A stretch of DNA of 64,000 nucleotides. Origin: Streptomyces sindenensis (GTDB lineage: Bacteria; Actinomycetota; Actinomycetes; Streptomycetales; Streptomycetaceae). A program made the translations under genes and the position numbers. Position 1 is the first letter of the stretch. Each line of letters opens with the position of its first letter. The notes beneath the pieces were generated by a model. That model saw nothing but the letters and a program-made list of their open reading frames with translations. It ran no database searches and was not told where the DNA came from. The DNA lies in contig NZ_BMSG01000002.1 of NCBI RefSeq assembly GCF_014649035.1, forward strand, positions 1 to 64,000, in the 5' to 3' direction. Shown here one piece after another: positions 41,343 to 49,808 of this stretch.

Positions 41343-42527
41343 GTGACAGACACGACGACGGCGGACACGGCGACAGACGCGACGACAGCGGACACGGCCG
41401 GCACGGCAGACTCCGCCGGCGCCGCCGACCGCGCCGCGAGCGCCCTCTCCCGGCCGTTCTCGGTGCGCGGGCTCACCACCCGGAACCGGATCGCGATGGC
41501 CCCCATGACCCGGCAGTTCTCCCCGGACGGCGTTCCGGGGCAGGACGTGGCGGACTACTACACCCGCCGCGCGGCCGCCGACGTCGGGCTGATCATCACC
41601 GAGGGCACCTACGTCGATCACGAGTCCGCCGGCACCAGCGACCGGGTTCCCCGCTTCCACGGCGAGGCCGCGCTCGCGGGCTGGGGACACGTGGCGGACT
41701 CCGTGCACCGGGCGGGCGGCGCGATCATCCCGCAGCTGTGGCACGTGGGCATCACCCGCACCGAAGGCGCCGGGCCCGTCCCGGACGCCGAGCCGGTCGG
41801 GCCCTCGGGGATCTCCCTGAGCGGCGAGCCCAAGGGGCGCGCCATGACGCAGAAGGACCTCGACGACGTCATCGCCGCCTTCGCCGACGCGGCTGCCGCC
41901 GCCGAGCGCCTCGGCTTCGACGGCGCCGAACTGCACGGCGCCCACGGCTACTTGATCGACCAGTTCCTGTGGTCCGGCAGCAACCGGCGGACCGACGCCT
42001 ACGGCGGGGACCTGGTCGCCCGCACCCGGTTCGCGGCCGAGATCGTGGCCGCCTGCCGCGCCGCCGTGTCCGACGCCTTCCCCCTCTTCTTCCGGATGTC
42101 CCAGTGGAAGGCGGACGCGTACGAGGCGAAGCTCGCCGAGACCCCGCAGGAGCTGGACGCCCTGCTCACACCGCTGGCCGAGGCCGGTGTCGACGTCTTC
42201 CACGCCTCCACCCGCCGCTACTGGCTGCCGGAGTTCCAGGACTCCGACCTGAACCTGGCCGGCTGGGTGAAGAAGATCAGCGGCCGGCCGACCCTCACGG
42301 TCGGGTCCGTCGGCCTGGACGGCGACTTCTTCAGTGCCTTCCAGGGCAACGACTCCGGTGTCACCGGCATCGGGCAGCTGCTGGACCGGATGGAGCGCGA
42401 CGAGTTCGACATGGTCGCCGTCGGACGGGCGCTGATCGCCGATCCCGAGTGGGCGGCGAAGACCCTGCACGGGCGCACCGAGGACATCACGCCGTTCGCC
42501 GCGGAGATGCTGAACACCCTGCGCTGA
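41343..42527 (+). CDS. NADH:flavin oxidoreductase, old yellow enzyme family
   Basis: The 394-residue protein starts at GTG 41343. After a Thr/Ala-rich N-terminus (about 1-35) come LTTRNRIAMAPMTRQFS (the FMN-barrel start), TEGTYVDH, PQLWHVGI and the substrate-binding H198-GAH201-GYLIDQF, then FFRMSQWK. It ends with MVAVGRALIADPEWA, the FMN phosphate loop. Enzymes of this family reduce alpha,beta-unsaturated carbonyls with NAD(P)H and FMN. It stands alone between the AbiEii pair and a cell-wall enzyme. Confidence 0.88.
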   Translation: MTDTTTADTATDATTADTAGTADSAGAADRAASALSRPFSVRGLTTRNRIAMAPMTRQFSPDGVPGQDVADYYTRRAAADVGLIITEGTYVDHESAGTSDRVPRFHGEAALAGWGHVADSVHRAGGAIIPQLWHVGITRTEGAGPVPDAEPVGPSGISLSGEPKGRAMTQKDLDDVIAAFADAAAAAERLGFDGAELHGAHGYLIDQFLWSGSNRRTDAYGGDLVARTRFAAEIVAACRAAVSDAFPLFFRMSQWKADAYEAKLAETPQELDALLTPLAEAGVDVFHASTRRYWLPEFQDSDLNLAGWVKKISGRPTLTVGSVGLDGDFFSAFQGNDSGVTGIGQLLDRMERDEFDMVAVGRALIADPEWAAKTLHGRTEDITPFAAEMLNTLR

Positions 42528-42553
42528 CCCGCGCCCCCTCCCGCTGCCCCGCA

Positions 42554-42641
42554 CCCTGTTCGCCACTGCCCCACGCCCTGTTTGCTGCTGCCCTACGCCC
42601 TGTTCGCCGCTGCTCTACGCTCTGTTCGCCGCCGCCGGAAG
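42554..42641. repeat. 22-base tandem repeat at the 3' end of the carboxypeptidase gene
   Basis: Nearly four units of CCCTGTTCGCC-ACTGCCCCACG with changes start at 42554, 42576, 42598 and 42620. The last unit runs over the stop codon and last five codons of the carboxypeptidase gene, so the array probably grew from the gene end by duplication. Confidence 0.8.
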
Positions 42642-43688
42642 CTCGGTCCGGAGCGCGGCGATCAGGGCGCGGCTCGCCTCGTGGGCGGCGGCGCTGCCCT
42701 CGGCGGGGGTGGTGCCGGCCCGCTGGTGCAGTACGACCCCGAGGACCAGCCGGTCGGCCCCGGCGACCTTCTGCCGCGTGGCCCAGACGAGGTTGCCGCC
42801 CGCCGGGGTGGACGAGCCGGTCTTCAGGCCGATGACCCCGTCGTGGCCGAGCAGCTTGTTGGTGTTGCGGAAGGTCACCCCGACCCCCGGGGCCGTGACG
42901 GAGGCGGTCGCCACGATCTGCCGGAGGGCCGGGTCCTTCATCGCGGCGCGGGCCAGAGCCAGTTGATCGGCCGCCGTGCTCCGCGTACTCGCCTCCATAC
43001 CGCTCACCCCGGTGTACGTCGTGGCGCGCATGCCGAGCCCGGCGGCGGCCCGGTTCATCTTCGCGACGAACGCCTTCTCGTCGCCCGCGTCCCAACGGGC
43101 CAGCAGCCGGGCCACGTTGTTGCCCGACGGCACCATCATCAGTTCCAGCAGCCGGCGTTGGGTGTACTCCCGCCCGGCGAGCACGGGCGCGGTCGTCTCG
43201 ACGGAGGAGTACGACTCGTCGGCCGCCCGCTGATCGGCGACCACGGTCGCGCCCGGGGCGTCGGCGCTCATCGGATGGCCCTTGAGGATCACGTAGGCCG
43301 TCATGACCTTGGTGACGCTGGCGATCGGAACCGGCTTCTGCTCGCCCCGGGTGCCGAGGCTGCCGATCCCCTCCACCGCCACGCTCGCCTGCCCCTCGCG
43401 CGGCCACGGCAGTTGCAGTGACCGGGCGAGCGGCGCCACTCCCTCCCCCGGGCCGCCGTCGCCGCCCGGCCCGCTGGGGGACCGGCCGCTGCCGCCGGCC
43501 GCGTACCACCCTGCCGTGCCGGCGGCGAGCACCACGGCGGCCGTCAGCGGTACGAGGACCGAGCGGCGGCAGCCGCGAAGGAGGCGCCGGATCCGGAAGC
43601 GGACGCCCCTTCCGGTGGGAGGCACGCCCGTTCCGGTGGGCGGCACGCCCGTGCCGGTGGGCGGGGGGACTGCGGGGGCTGCGGGCAT
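42615..43688 (-). CDS. D-alanyl-D-alanine carboxypeptidase (serine, PBP5 class)
   Basis: 357 residues. A cytoplasmic Pro/Gly-rich start (three GTGVPPTG-like repeats, residues 12-28) and a transmembrane anchor (about 43-64) lead to the extracellular peptidase S11 domain. Active-site motifs are complete: S124-VTK127, S188-GN190 and K289-TG291. The enzyme trims the terminal D-alanine of peptidoglycan stem peptides outside the membrane. The palindrome 43701-43734 lies just upstream, near an OmpR-type two-component system that could control it. Confidence 0.9.
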   Translation of the reverse strand: MPAAPAVPPPTGTGVPPTGTGVPPTGRGVRFRIRRLLRGCRRSVLVPLTAAVVLAAGTAGWYAAGGSGRSPSGPGGDGGPGEGVAPLARSLQLPWPREGQASVAVEGIGSLGTRGEQKPVPIASVTKVMTAYVILKGHPMSADAPGATVVADQRAADESYSSVETTAPVLAGREYTQRRLLELMMVPSGNNVARLLARWDAGDEKAFVAKMNRAAAGLGMRATTYTGVSGMEASTRSTAADQLALARAAMKDPALRQIVATASVTAPGVGVTFRNTNKLLGHDGVIGLKTGSSTPAGGNLVWATRQKVAGADRLVLGVVLHQRAGTTPAEGSAAAHEASRALIAALRTELPAAANRA

Positions 43689-43700
43689 GGGTTCCTCCAG

Positions 43701-43734
43701 GTGACACCGGTGCGGTTTCCCGTACCGGTGTCAC
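43701..43734. promoter_or_regulatory. Perfect 11-bp inverted repeat between the sensor kinase and the carboxypeptidase gene
   Basis: GTGACACCGGT and ACCGGTGTCAC are separated by 12 bases. The element lies 13 bases before the carboxypeptidase start and 73 bases past the end of the kinase gene. It could be a terminator for the kinase or an operator for the carboxypeptidase; the lack of a T run slightly favours an operator. Confidence 0.5.
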
Positions 43735-43806
43735 CTTCGAGGAGTCGCGCTTCCGGCCCCGTACGGCACCGTTTCGACGGCCGCGAGAGTGCGTTTCGGT
43801 TCCGTA

Positions 43807-45147
43807 TCAGGCGGGGCGCGGGGCCAGATCGAGGGTCGCGACCGCTCCCCCGTCCGGGGCGTTCGCGAAGGTCAGCCGGGCTCCGAGCACCTCGGACTGG
43901 CCCTGGGCGACGGTCAGGCCGAGACCGTGCCCCCGGCCGCGTTCGCTCGCCCCGGTCCGGAACCGCTGGGGGCCGCGCTCCAGCAGGTCGGGCGGGAAGC
44001 CGGGACCGTGGTCGCGCACGGTGATCCGCGCCCCGGTCACGGTCACCTCGACGGGGGCCGCACCGTGCCGGTGGGCGTTGGTGACGAGGTTGACCACGAT
44101 CCGCTCCACCCGGCGCGGGTCGGTCTCCACCAACCCGCCGCCGTCCACCCCGCCGACGCGGGTGTCCGTGCCCGTACGCCGCACCACGTCCGCGACCAGT
44201 TCACCCAGCGGAACCGGGTCGAGGCGGGCCCGCTCGGCGCCCGCGTCCAGGCGGGAGATCTCCAACAGGTCCTCGACCAGGGCGTTCAGGGCCCGCAGCC
44301 GGTCCCGTACGAGACCGGCCGCCTCGTCGTCCTCGGGCAGCAGCCCGGCGGCGGTGACCAGGCCCATCAGCGGGGTGCGCAGTTCGTGCGCGACGTCGGC
44401 GGTGAAGCGTCGCTCGTTCTCCAGCTTGCGCTGGAGGGCGGCGGCCATGTCGTCGACGGCCGACGCCATCTCGGTGATCTCGTCGCGGGCCCGCCCGGCC
44501 GTACCGATCCGGGCGTCCAGGTCGCCGTCGGCGATGCGGCGCGCGGTACGGGCCCCGTGGCGCAGCCGCCGGTTGATCGGTTCCGTGGCCAGAGCGGCGA
44601 GGGGGACGACGAACAGGAGGGCGGCGAGGACGGACTTCACGATGGAGCGGTCCAGGAGCTGGAGGCTGCGGACCTCGGTGCTCATGTCGTCCCGGACGAC
44701 GAGGAACCGGTCGTCGGCGACGGCCACGGCGCCCCACATCCAGAACCAGTTGGGGGGATCGGCGTCGTACCAGGTGGCGTAGGCACCGGTGTCCGGCGGT
44801 CCGGTCTCCGTCCCCGTCCCCGCCTCCGTCCCCGTCTCCGTCCCCGTCCCCGTCCCCGTCGCCGTCCCCGTCCCCGTCGCCTTGAAGGTCGCGAGGTCGC
44901 GCGCCAGCGGTTTCGGCAGTTCGGCCCTGCTCCGTACGTCGATGTCGGCCGGAGCCTTCCCCGTACGGTCGTACTCCCGCTCGGCGGCGATCAGCCGGGT
45001 CAGCGTCCGGTCGGTACCGACGCGCAGGCCGCGTTCCCGGGTCGCGTCGTGCACCAGGAAGCCGATCACGGCGGCGACCGCGCAGCACGCGGCGGCGGCG
45101 AGTGCGGCGATCTTCCAGCGCAGGGCGCGGGGGTTGAGGTGGTTCAC
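43807..45147 (-). CDS. Sensor histidine kinase (OmpR/CseC-like)
   Basis: The 446-residue protein has a transmembrane helix at about 12-33 and an extracytoplasmic sensor (34-165). A second helix lies at about 170-190, followed by HAMP (about 190-245), the phospho-acceptor H254 in VAHELRTPL, and an N box (VNLVTNAHRHG). The D/F box is DHGPGF and the G box GHGLGL. The sensor contains a Thr-Gly repeat (residues 91-116) encoded by an array of GTCCCC-like hexamers. The domain order resembles CseC, which senses cell-envelope stress; the ligand here is unknown. It ends 118 bases from a cell-wall carboxypeptidase gene. The regulator gene is 16 bases upstream. Confidence 0.88.
   Translation of the reverse strand: MNHLNPRALRWKIAALAAAACCAVAAVIGFLVHDATRERGLRVGTDRTLTRLIAAEREYDRTGKAPADIDVRSRAELPKPLARDLATFKATGTGTATGTGTGTETGTEAGTGTETGPPDTGAYATWYDADPPNWFWMWGAVAVADDRFLVVRDDMSTEVRSLQLLDRSIVKSVLAALLFVVPLAALATEPINRRLRHGARTARRIADGDLDARIGTAGRARDEITEMASAVDDMAAALQRKLENERRFTADVAHELRTPLMGLVTAAGLLPEDDEAAGLVRDRLRALNALVEDLLEISRLDAGAERARLDPVPLGELVADVVRRTGTDTRVGGVDGGGLVETDPRRVERIVVNLVTNAHRHGAAPVEVTVTGARITVRDHGPGFPPDLLERGPQRFRTGASERGRGHGLGLTVAQGQSEVLGARLTFANAPDGGAVATLDLAPRPA
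44799..44880. repeat. Hexameric (CCCCGT-type) tandem repeat within the kinase sensor domain
   Basis: About a dozen units of GTCCCC, GCCTCC and GTCTCC encode the Thr-Gly run of the sensor domain. The period of 6 keeps the frame when units are gained or lost, so length variation between strains is expected. Confidence 0.75.
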
Positions 45148-45163
45148 GGCGATCGGCGGCCGC

Positions 45164-45934
45164 TCAGCCGCGGACGAGCTTGTAGCCGAAGCCGCGGACG
45201 GTCTCGATCCGCCCGCTGCCGATCTTCTTGCGCAGCCGCAGCACGCACAGGTCCACGACCCGGGTGTCGCCCTCCCAGCCGTAGTCCCACACGTCGCGCA
45301 GCAGCCGGCGGCGGTCGAGGACCGAGCCGGGCGCGGCGGCGAACTCCAGCAGCAGCCGCAGTTCGGTGGGGGTCAGCGACACGGTCGCGCCGGCCCGGCG
45401 GACCTCCATGCCGAGGGTGTCGACGGTCAGGTCGCCGAAGGTGAGGAGGTGGTCGGGGGCCCGGTCCCGGCCGGTCTTCCCGGCTGCGGGGCCGTCCGGG
45501 CCGAAGGTGGCGCGGCGCAGCAGGGCCCGGATGCGGGCGACCATGACGGCGGTGTCGACCGGCTTGACCACATAGTCGTCGGCTCCCGCCTCCAGGCCCG
45601 CGACCACGTCGAGGGCGTCGCCGCGCGCGGACATCATCAGGACCGGGACGGGGCTCTCCTCGCGGATCCGGTGGCAGAGCCCGATGCCGTCCAGCTCGGG
45701 CAGCATCACGTCCAGGATCAGCAGATCGTGCGCGCCCGCGCGGAAGGCCTCCAGGCCGCCGAGCCCGTCGGCGGCGACATCGACCCGGTAGCCGTAGCGC
45801 TCCAGGGCCAGTTGGACGGCGCGGCGGATGGTGGCGTCGTCCTCGACGACGAGCACGCCGACGGGGGCGGGGCCGGGGCCGGGGGCCGGTCCTCGTGCTT
45901 CGGACACGCTGCCTACCTGGGCTTTCGAGGTCAT
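45164..45934 (-). CDS. OmpR-family response regulator (CseB-like)
   Basis: The 256-residue protein has a receiver domain (about 25-140) with the acidic pair ED (31-32), phospho-acceptor D75 in LLILDVMLPE, and lysine in VVKPVD. The winged-helix DNA-binding domain (about 165-254) has VSLTPTELRLLLEFAAAPGSVLDRRRLLRDVWDYG and RVVDLCVLRLRKKI. A Gly/Pro-rich N-terminal tail of about 24 residues is unusual; an internal start could remove it. It is the cognate regulator of the kinase at 43807 and reads in the same operon. Confidence 0.9.
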   Translation of the reverse strand: MTSKAQVGSVSEARGPAPGPGPAPVGVLVVEDDATIRRAVQLALERYGYRVDVAADGLGGLEAFRAGAHDLLILDVMLPELDGIGLCHRIREESPVPVLMMSARGDALDVVAGLEAGADDYVVKPVDTAVMVARIRALLRRATFGPDGPAAGKTGRDRAPDHLLTFGDLTVDTLGMEVRRAGATVSLTPTELRLLLEFAAAPGSVLDRRRLLRDVWDYGWEGDTRVVDLCVLRLRKKIGSGRIETVRGFGYKLVRG

Positions 45935-45977
45935 CGGTCGCTCGCATCGTAGTCGGGGGGAGGGCCGAGGGCCTGGT

Positions 45978-46054
45978 CACCGGCTCACCGGGCCACCGGC
46001 CCACCGGGCCACCGGGCCACCGGGCCACCGACTCACCGGCTCACCGGCTCAGCC
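45978..46054. repeat. Short tandem repeats (CACCGGGC/CACCGGCT)
   Basis: An irregular array of 8- to 10-base units of CACCGG type lies between the response regulator start and the end of the next gene, running over the stop codon of that gene at 46041. It is probably slippage-generated and shows no gene. Confidence 0.75.
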
Positions 46055-47192
46055 GGGCCGCAACCGGGAGGTGGTCGCTGCCGGTGGCGGGCAGGGTCCA
46101 GGCCGCGCGCGGGGTCATCCCCCGCACCAGCACGTCGTCGATGCGGACCGCCGGGAACGCCGCGGGCCAGGTGAACCCGAGGCCGGCGCCCGCCTCCGCC
46201 TGAGCGGACCGCAGCCGCGAGGTCACCGGGGCCAGCGCGCGGTCCCGGTACGCCCCGTTGAAGTCGCCCAGCACCACGACCCGGGGCGCGGTCTCCGACC
46301 GGAGCGCGGCGGCCAGCTCGCGGGCCGCGTCATTGCGCCGGCCCGTCGTGAAACCGGCCGTCGAGACCCGTACCGACGCCAGATGGACCGCGTACACGGC
46401 GACGGGCGGCCCCTCCGGGGCCCGCACCGTGGCCCGCATCGCACGGGTCCACGGCATGATCGGGACCGCCTTCACGTCCGCCAGCGGGTGCCTGCTCCAG
46501 ATGCCGACCCCGCCGATCACCGCGTGGTGCGGGTAGGCGGCGGCCAGCTCGCGGGAGTAGACGGCGGCCGACGCGTCGGACAGCTCCTCCAGGGCCAGTA
46601 CGTCCGCCCCGGCCGCGGCGAGCACGCGCGCGGTCCCGGCCGGATCGGCGTTCCCCTCGTCCACGTTGTGGCTGACCACCGTCAGGTCACCGCCACCGGC
46701 ACGCTTGTCGGTGAGGGCGCCGCCGAAGAGCGTGACCCACACGACGGCGGGCGCGAGGACCGCGACGGCGGCGAGCCGGGACCGGAGTACGGCGGCGAGC
46801 ACGAGCAGCGACGGCACACCGAGGCCCGTCCAGGGCAGCAGCGTCTGGAAGAGGCTGCCCGCGTTGACGCCCGCGTTCGGGATCGATGCGTGGAGCGCCA
46901 TCGCCGCCGCCCAGACGACCGCCGCCCCGGCGAGGACCCGGCAGGCGACGCGCCGACGGGCGGCGCGCCCGGTGGGAGAGGTCCCGGGGGGTGAGGTCCC
47001 GGTGGGAGAGGTCCCGGGGGGAGAGATCCCTGCGGGAGAGATCCCTGCGGGAGGGGCCCCTGCGGGATCGGAGCCGGTGGAATCCGACGCGGCCGGTTCG
47101 TTCCCGACGGGAGCGGGGGTCCCGCGCCCGCCACCGACGGGAGCGGGCGTCCCGTCCGTGGCGGGCGCTGCGGATTCCGTTGGGCTCAGCAC
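46041..47192 (-). CDS. Membrane-bound endonuclease/exonuclease/phosphatase family protein
   Basis: 383 residues. The N-terminal cytoplasmic tail carries a Pro/Gly/Ser repeat (about 42-73: units of P-x-G-x-S). Three transmembrane helices follow (about 83-165), then an extracytoplasmic EEP-fold domain. The active-site features are SHNVDEGN, LALEEL (metal-binding Glu), IWSRHPL, VHLAS, VVLGDFNGAYRD and the terminal GSDHLPV. Members are Mg-dependent phosphodiesterases or phosphatases; the substrate outside the membrane may be a lipid or nucleic acid. It starts at GTG 47192. Confidence 0.85.
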   Translation of the reverse strand: MLSPTESAAPATDGTPAPVGGGRGTPAPVGNEPAASDSTGSDPAGAPPAGISPAGISPPGTSPTGTSPPGTSPTGRAARRRVACRVLAGAAVVWAAAMALHASIPNAGVNAGSLFQTLLPWTGLGVPSLLVLAAVLRSRLAAVAVLAPAVVWVTLFGGALTDKRAGGGDLTVVSHNVDEGNADPAGTARVLAAAGADVLALEELSDASAAVYSRELAAAYPHHAVIGGVGIWSRHPLADVKAVPIMPWTRAMRATVRAPEGPPVAVYAVHLASVRVSTAGFTTGRRNDAARELAAALRSETAPRVVVLGDFNGAYRDRALAPVTSRLRSAQAEAGAGLGFTWPAAFPAVRIDDVLVRGMTPRAAWTLPATGSDHLPVAARLSR

Positions 47193-47398
47193 GGCACAGG
47201 TCTCCTGACGGTCGCGTACACCGGGGATCGGGTACGCCGACAGCCTCCGGGAACGCCGCTTCCGGCCGGTCAGGGGCGTGCTTCGAGCACCGCGCGGCTC
47301 TGTTTCAGGTGCGTATCGGTGCAGTGCGGCGACGAAGCGCGCTCACCGGCCTCACCGAGACCGGTACGCCCGCGGTGCGGGTCTCCCGGCCCGCCGCA

Positions 47399-48343
47399 TC
47401 AGCGGGGCTCGGTGAGCGGGCCGTACGCATCGGGGCGGCGGGTGGTCAGGAACGGGAACAGCTCCAGCCAGTCGCGCCGGGCATCGAGGTCGAGGTCGGC
47501 GACCAGGACGGCGGGCTCGTCGCGGGGGGCCTGGGCCAGGACGCGGCCGTACGGGTCCACGATGAACGAGCTGCCGTAGAAGGTGAGGCCGTTCTCGGCG
47601 CCGATGCGGTTCGGGACGACCATGAAGGTGGCGTTGGCGATGGCGTTGCCGGTGATCACCTTCTGCCAGAGCGGCTGGGAGTCGAAGCCGGGGAAGCCGG
47701 GCTCGGAGCCGATGGCGGTCGGGTAGACGAGGACGTCGGCACCGGCCAGGGAGTAGGCGCGGGCCAGCTCGGGGAACCACTGGTCCCAGCAGGTCGGCAG
47801 GCCGAAGCGGGCCTCGTCGACCTCGACCAGCGGGAAGGCGTCGTCGCCCGCCGGGCCGGCCCGGAACCAGTCGTCCTCGTAATAGCCCTCGGTGACCGGG
47901 ATGTGGGTCTTGCGGGTGCGCTGGGCGAGGGTGCCGTCGGGGGCCACAAGGATCGCGGTGTTGTAGCCGAGGCCGTCGTCCTCGCCGCCGGGCGCCGGGG
48001 CCTTCTCGTACAGCGAGGCGTGGACGTACACCCCGTGCTCCCGGGCCGCCTCGGCGGCGAACGTGAAGGTGGGGCCCGTCAGCAGCTCTTCCGGGGCGGC
48101 CGGCTCGGGGTGGTCGGCGCGGCGGACGACCGCGAAGTACGGCGAGAGCGTCAGCTCCTGGAGGCAGACCACCCGGGCCCCCTCCGCCGCGGCGAGCCGG
48201 ATGCCCTCCAGCAGGGCGGCGCGGTGCTCGGCGGGGTCGCGGTGCCAGCGCTGCTGTACGGCAGCGACGCGCAGGGGGGCGCGCTCGGCGGGACGGGTCC
48301 GAGTGGGGGAGGCGGGCGGGTTGTACGCGGTGATCAGACGCAT
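47399..48343 (-). CDS. Carbon-nitrogen hydrolase (N-carbamoylputrescine amidase-like)
   Basis: The 314-residue protein starts at ATG 48343. The nitrilase-superfamily triad is E63 (LQELTLSPYF), K145 (RKTHIP) and C185 (LPTCWDQWF). The piece THIPVTEGYYEDDWFRAG and the late NRIGAEN...FYGSSFIVDPYG closely follow N-carbamoylputrescine amidases of the AguB type, which release putrescine, CO2 and ammonia. The exact substrate is not provable here. Its promoter region holds two LacI-type operators and a divergent LacI gene, so substrate-induced expression is likely. Confidence 0.85.
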   Translation of the reverse strand: MRLITAYNPPASPTRTRPAERAPLRVAAVQQRWHRDPAEHRAALLEGIRLAAAEGARVVCLQELTLSPYFAVVRRADHPEPAAPEELLTGPTFTFAAEAAREHGVYVHASLYEKAPAPGGEDDGLGYNTAILVAPDGTLAQRTRKTHIPVTEGYYEDDWFRAGPAGDDAFPLVEVDEARFGLPTCWDQWFPELARAYSLAGADVLVYPTAIGSEPGFPGFDSQPLWQKVITGNAIANATFMVVPNRIGAENGLTFYGSSFIVDPYGRVLAQAPRDEPAVLVADLDLDARRDWLELFPFLTTRRPDAYGPLTEPR

Positions 48344-48427
48344 GACCAGTTCCAGGGGCGAAGGGGGCGAAGGGGGCGGAGGAGGAGCGGGAGACGGGGG
48401 CGGCGGGAACAGGAGCGGGGAATCCCT

Positions 48428-48481
48428 TGCCGGAACGTTCCGGCAGCGGATCGAATCTAACTCTGCCGGAACGTTCCGGCA
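48428..48481. promoter_or_regulatory. Twin 18-bp operators of the LacI-type regulator
   Basis: TGCCGGAACGTTCCGGCA occurs twice, exactly, at 48428-48445 and 48464-48481. Both are perfect palindromes with the central CG of LacI/GalR sites. Their starts are 36 bases apart. On the minus strand a -10-like TAGATT (48454-48459) lies between them, so binding would block transcription of the amidohydrolase gene and probably of the regulator. Confidence 0.85.
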
Positions 48482-48523
48482 ACCCTCCGGACCGTACGGT
48501 CGCCGACGCCTAGACTTCACCCC

Positions 48524-49606
48524 GTGACCTCCCGCACCGTGACCCTGCTCGACGTGGCCCGCGCCGCCGGAGTCTCCAAGAGCACCGTGTCGGACGCGCT
48601 CCAGGGCTCGGGACGGGTCGCGACGGAGACCCGGGACCGGGTCCGCGCGGTGGCGGCGGAGCTCGGCTACCGCCCCAACAGCGCCGCCCGGCGGCTGCGG
48701 CGCGCCAGCACCGGGGCCGTCGGCCTGCATCTGCCGGCCACCGCGACCCGGCTGGACTACTACATGAACCTCGCCTTCGGGGCGGTGGAGCGCGCCCAGG
48801 AGGACGGGCTCGACATGGTGCTGCTCGCGCCGTCGGGGGCGGCGGGCGGGCGGATCGCCTCGCGCGTCGACGGGCTGCTGGTGATCGACCCCGAGGCGGG
48901 CGACAGCGCGGTGCCCGGGCTGCTCGACGCGGGCGTTCCGGTGGTGACCGGCGAGCGCTACCTCGGCCCGGCCGCCGGCCCCAGCGCGGCCGTGGTCTGC
49001 GACAACGCCGCCTCGCTGACCGCCCTCCTCGACCACGTCACCGACCGCGGCGCCCGCCGTCCCGCCGTCCTCGCCCCGTCCGGCTCCTCCGCCTGGGCGA
49101 CCGCCCTGCGCGCGACGGCCCGGTCCTGGGGGCTGGCCCACGGGGTGGAGGTGGCGGTGCGCACCGTGCCGTTCGCGGCGACCCCGGCGGAGGCCGAGGA
49201 GACCACCCGGGCCCTGCTCGCCGCGGCCCCCGCGGTCGACGCCGTGATCTGCGCCCCCGACGGCTCGGCCCCGGGCGTCCTGCGCGCGGCGGCCGCCCTC
49301 GGCCGGGAGGTGGGCCGCGTCGGCGACGGGGCCGGCCAGGAAGTCGGCCTCGACGCCGGTCGCCAAGCCGGGCGGCCCGGCGGGAGCGGTACGCCCGGCA
49401 CCGGCCTGCTCGTCGCGTCCTGCGTCGACGGCCCCGCCCCGCGCAACGCCGAACCCCCCGTCACCGCCGTCGACCTGCGCCCCGCCGCGTACGGCCGCGC
49501 CTGCGCCGAGCTGCTCTGCGACATCCTCGCGGACCGCGCCGCCCCCGACACCGTCCGGCGCCACGCGTGGTCCCTGGAGACGCGCGCCTCCACCGGCCCC
49601 GCCTGA
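48524..49606 (+). CDS. LacI-family transcriptional regulator
   Basis: The 360-residue protein starts at GTG 48524. The helix-turn-helix and hinge read TLLDVARAAGVSKSTVSDALQGSGRVATETRDRV...LGYRPNSAARRLRR (residues 6-60). The periplasmic-binding-like effector domain (62-350) has GLHLPATATRLDYYMNLAFGAVE at its start. The effector domain is rather GC-driven and has a Gly-rich insert near 285-300. It diverges from the amidohydrolase gene and binds, by inference, the twin operators. The inducer may be a carbamoyl-amine or similar substrate. Confidence 0.9.
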   Translation: MTSRTVTLLDVARAAGVSKSTVSDALQGSGRVATETRDRVRAVAAELGYRPNSAARRLRRASTGAVGLHLPATATRLDYYMNLAFGAVERAQEDGLDMVLLAPSGAAGGRIASRVDGLLVIDPEAGDSAVPGLLDAGVPVVTGERYLGPAAGPSAAVVCDNAASLTALLDHVTDRGARRPAVLAPSGSSAWATALRATARSWGLAHGVEVAVRTVPFAATPAEAEETTRALLAAAPAVDAVICAPDGSAPGVLRAAAALGREVGRVGDGAGQEVGLDAGRQAGRPGGSGTPGTGLLVASCVDGPAPRNAEPPVTAVDLRPAAYGRACAELLCDILADRAAPDTVRRHAWSLETRASTGPA

Positions 49607-49672
49607 GCAACACACCACGCCCCCCACCCCCACCCCGCCCGGCGAGGTCCGGTAGGGGAACAACACCCCCCA

Positions 49673-49730
49673 GGGCGGGGGCGGAACCCGTCTCCGGGCG
49701 GGGGTGCGTCGCGGATCGGATCCCTAGCGT
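49673..49730 (+). promoter_or_regulatory. Candidate promoter of the lanthipeptide operon with activator direct repeats
   Basis: The 9-base unit GGGCGGGGG is found at 49673-49681 and again at 49696-49704, 23 bases apart, which puts both on one face of the helix. A -10 hexamer TAGCGT lies at 49725-49730, about 80 bases before the precursor start. The layout suits an activator such as the LuxR-type or NarL-type regulator of the cluster. No clear -35 is present, as for activated promoters. Confidence 0.4.
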
Positions 49731-49808
49731 TCATGGGGTCAAGATCCATTCGGAACGGCACGGCCGCACAGCCGCGTGCCGCTTCCTCGCGTGAAAGGTG
49801 TGAGCCTC

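Noticed and set aside
42554..42641. CRISPR-like array at the 22-base tandem repeat
   Set aside because: Units are directly adjacent with no spacers and are imperfect; this is a simple tandem duplication. No CRISPR array or cas gene was seen in the window.
45910..45934. Similarity of the response-regulator start (MTSKAQV) to bases 49-70 after the transposase remnant
   Set aside because: Only about 20 bases agree and one occurrence is part of a terminator hairpin, so this is probably coincidence.
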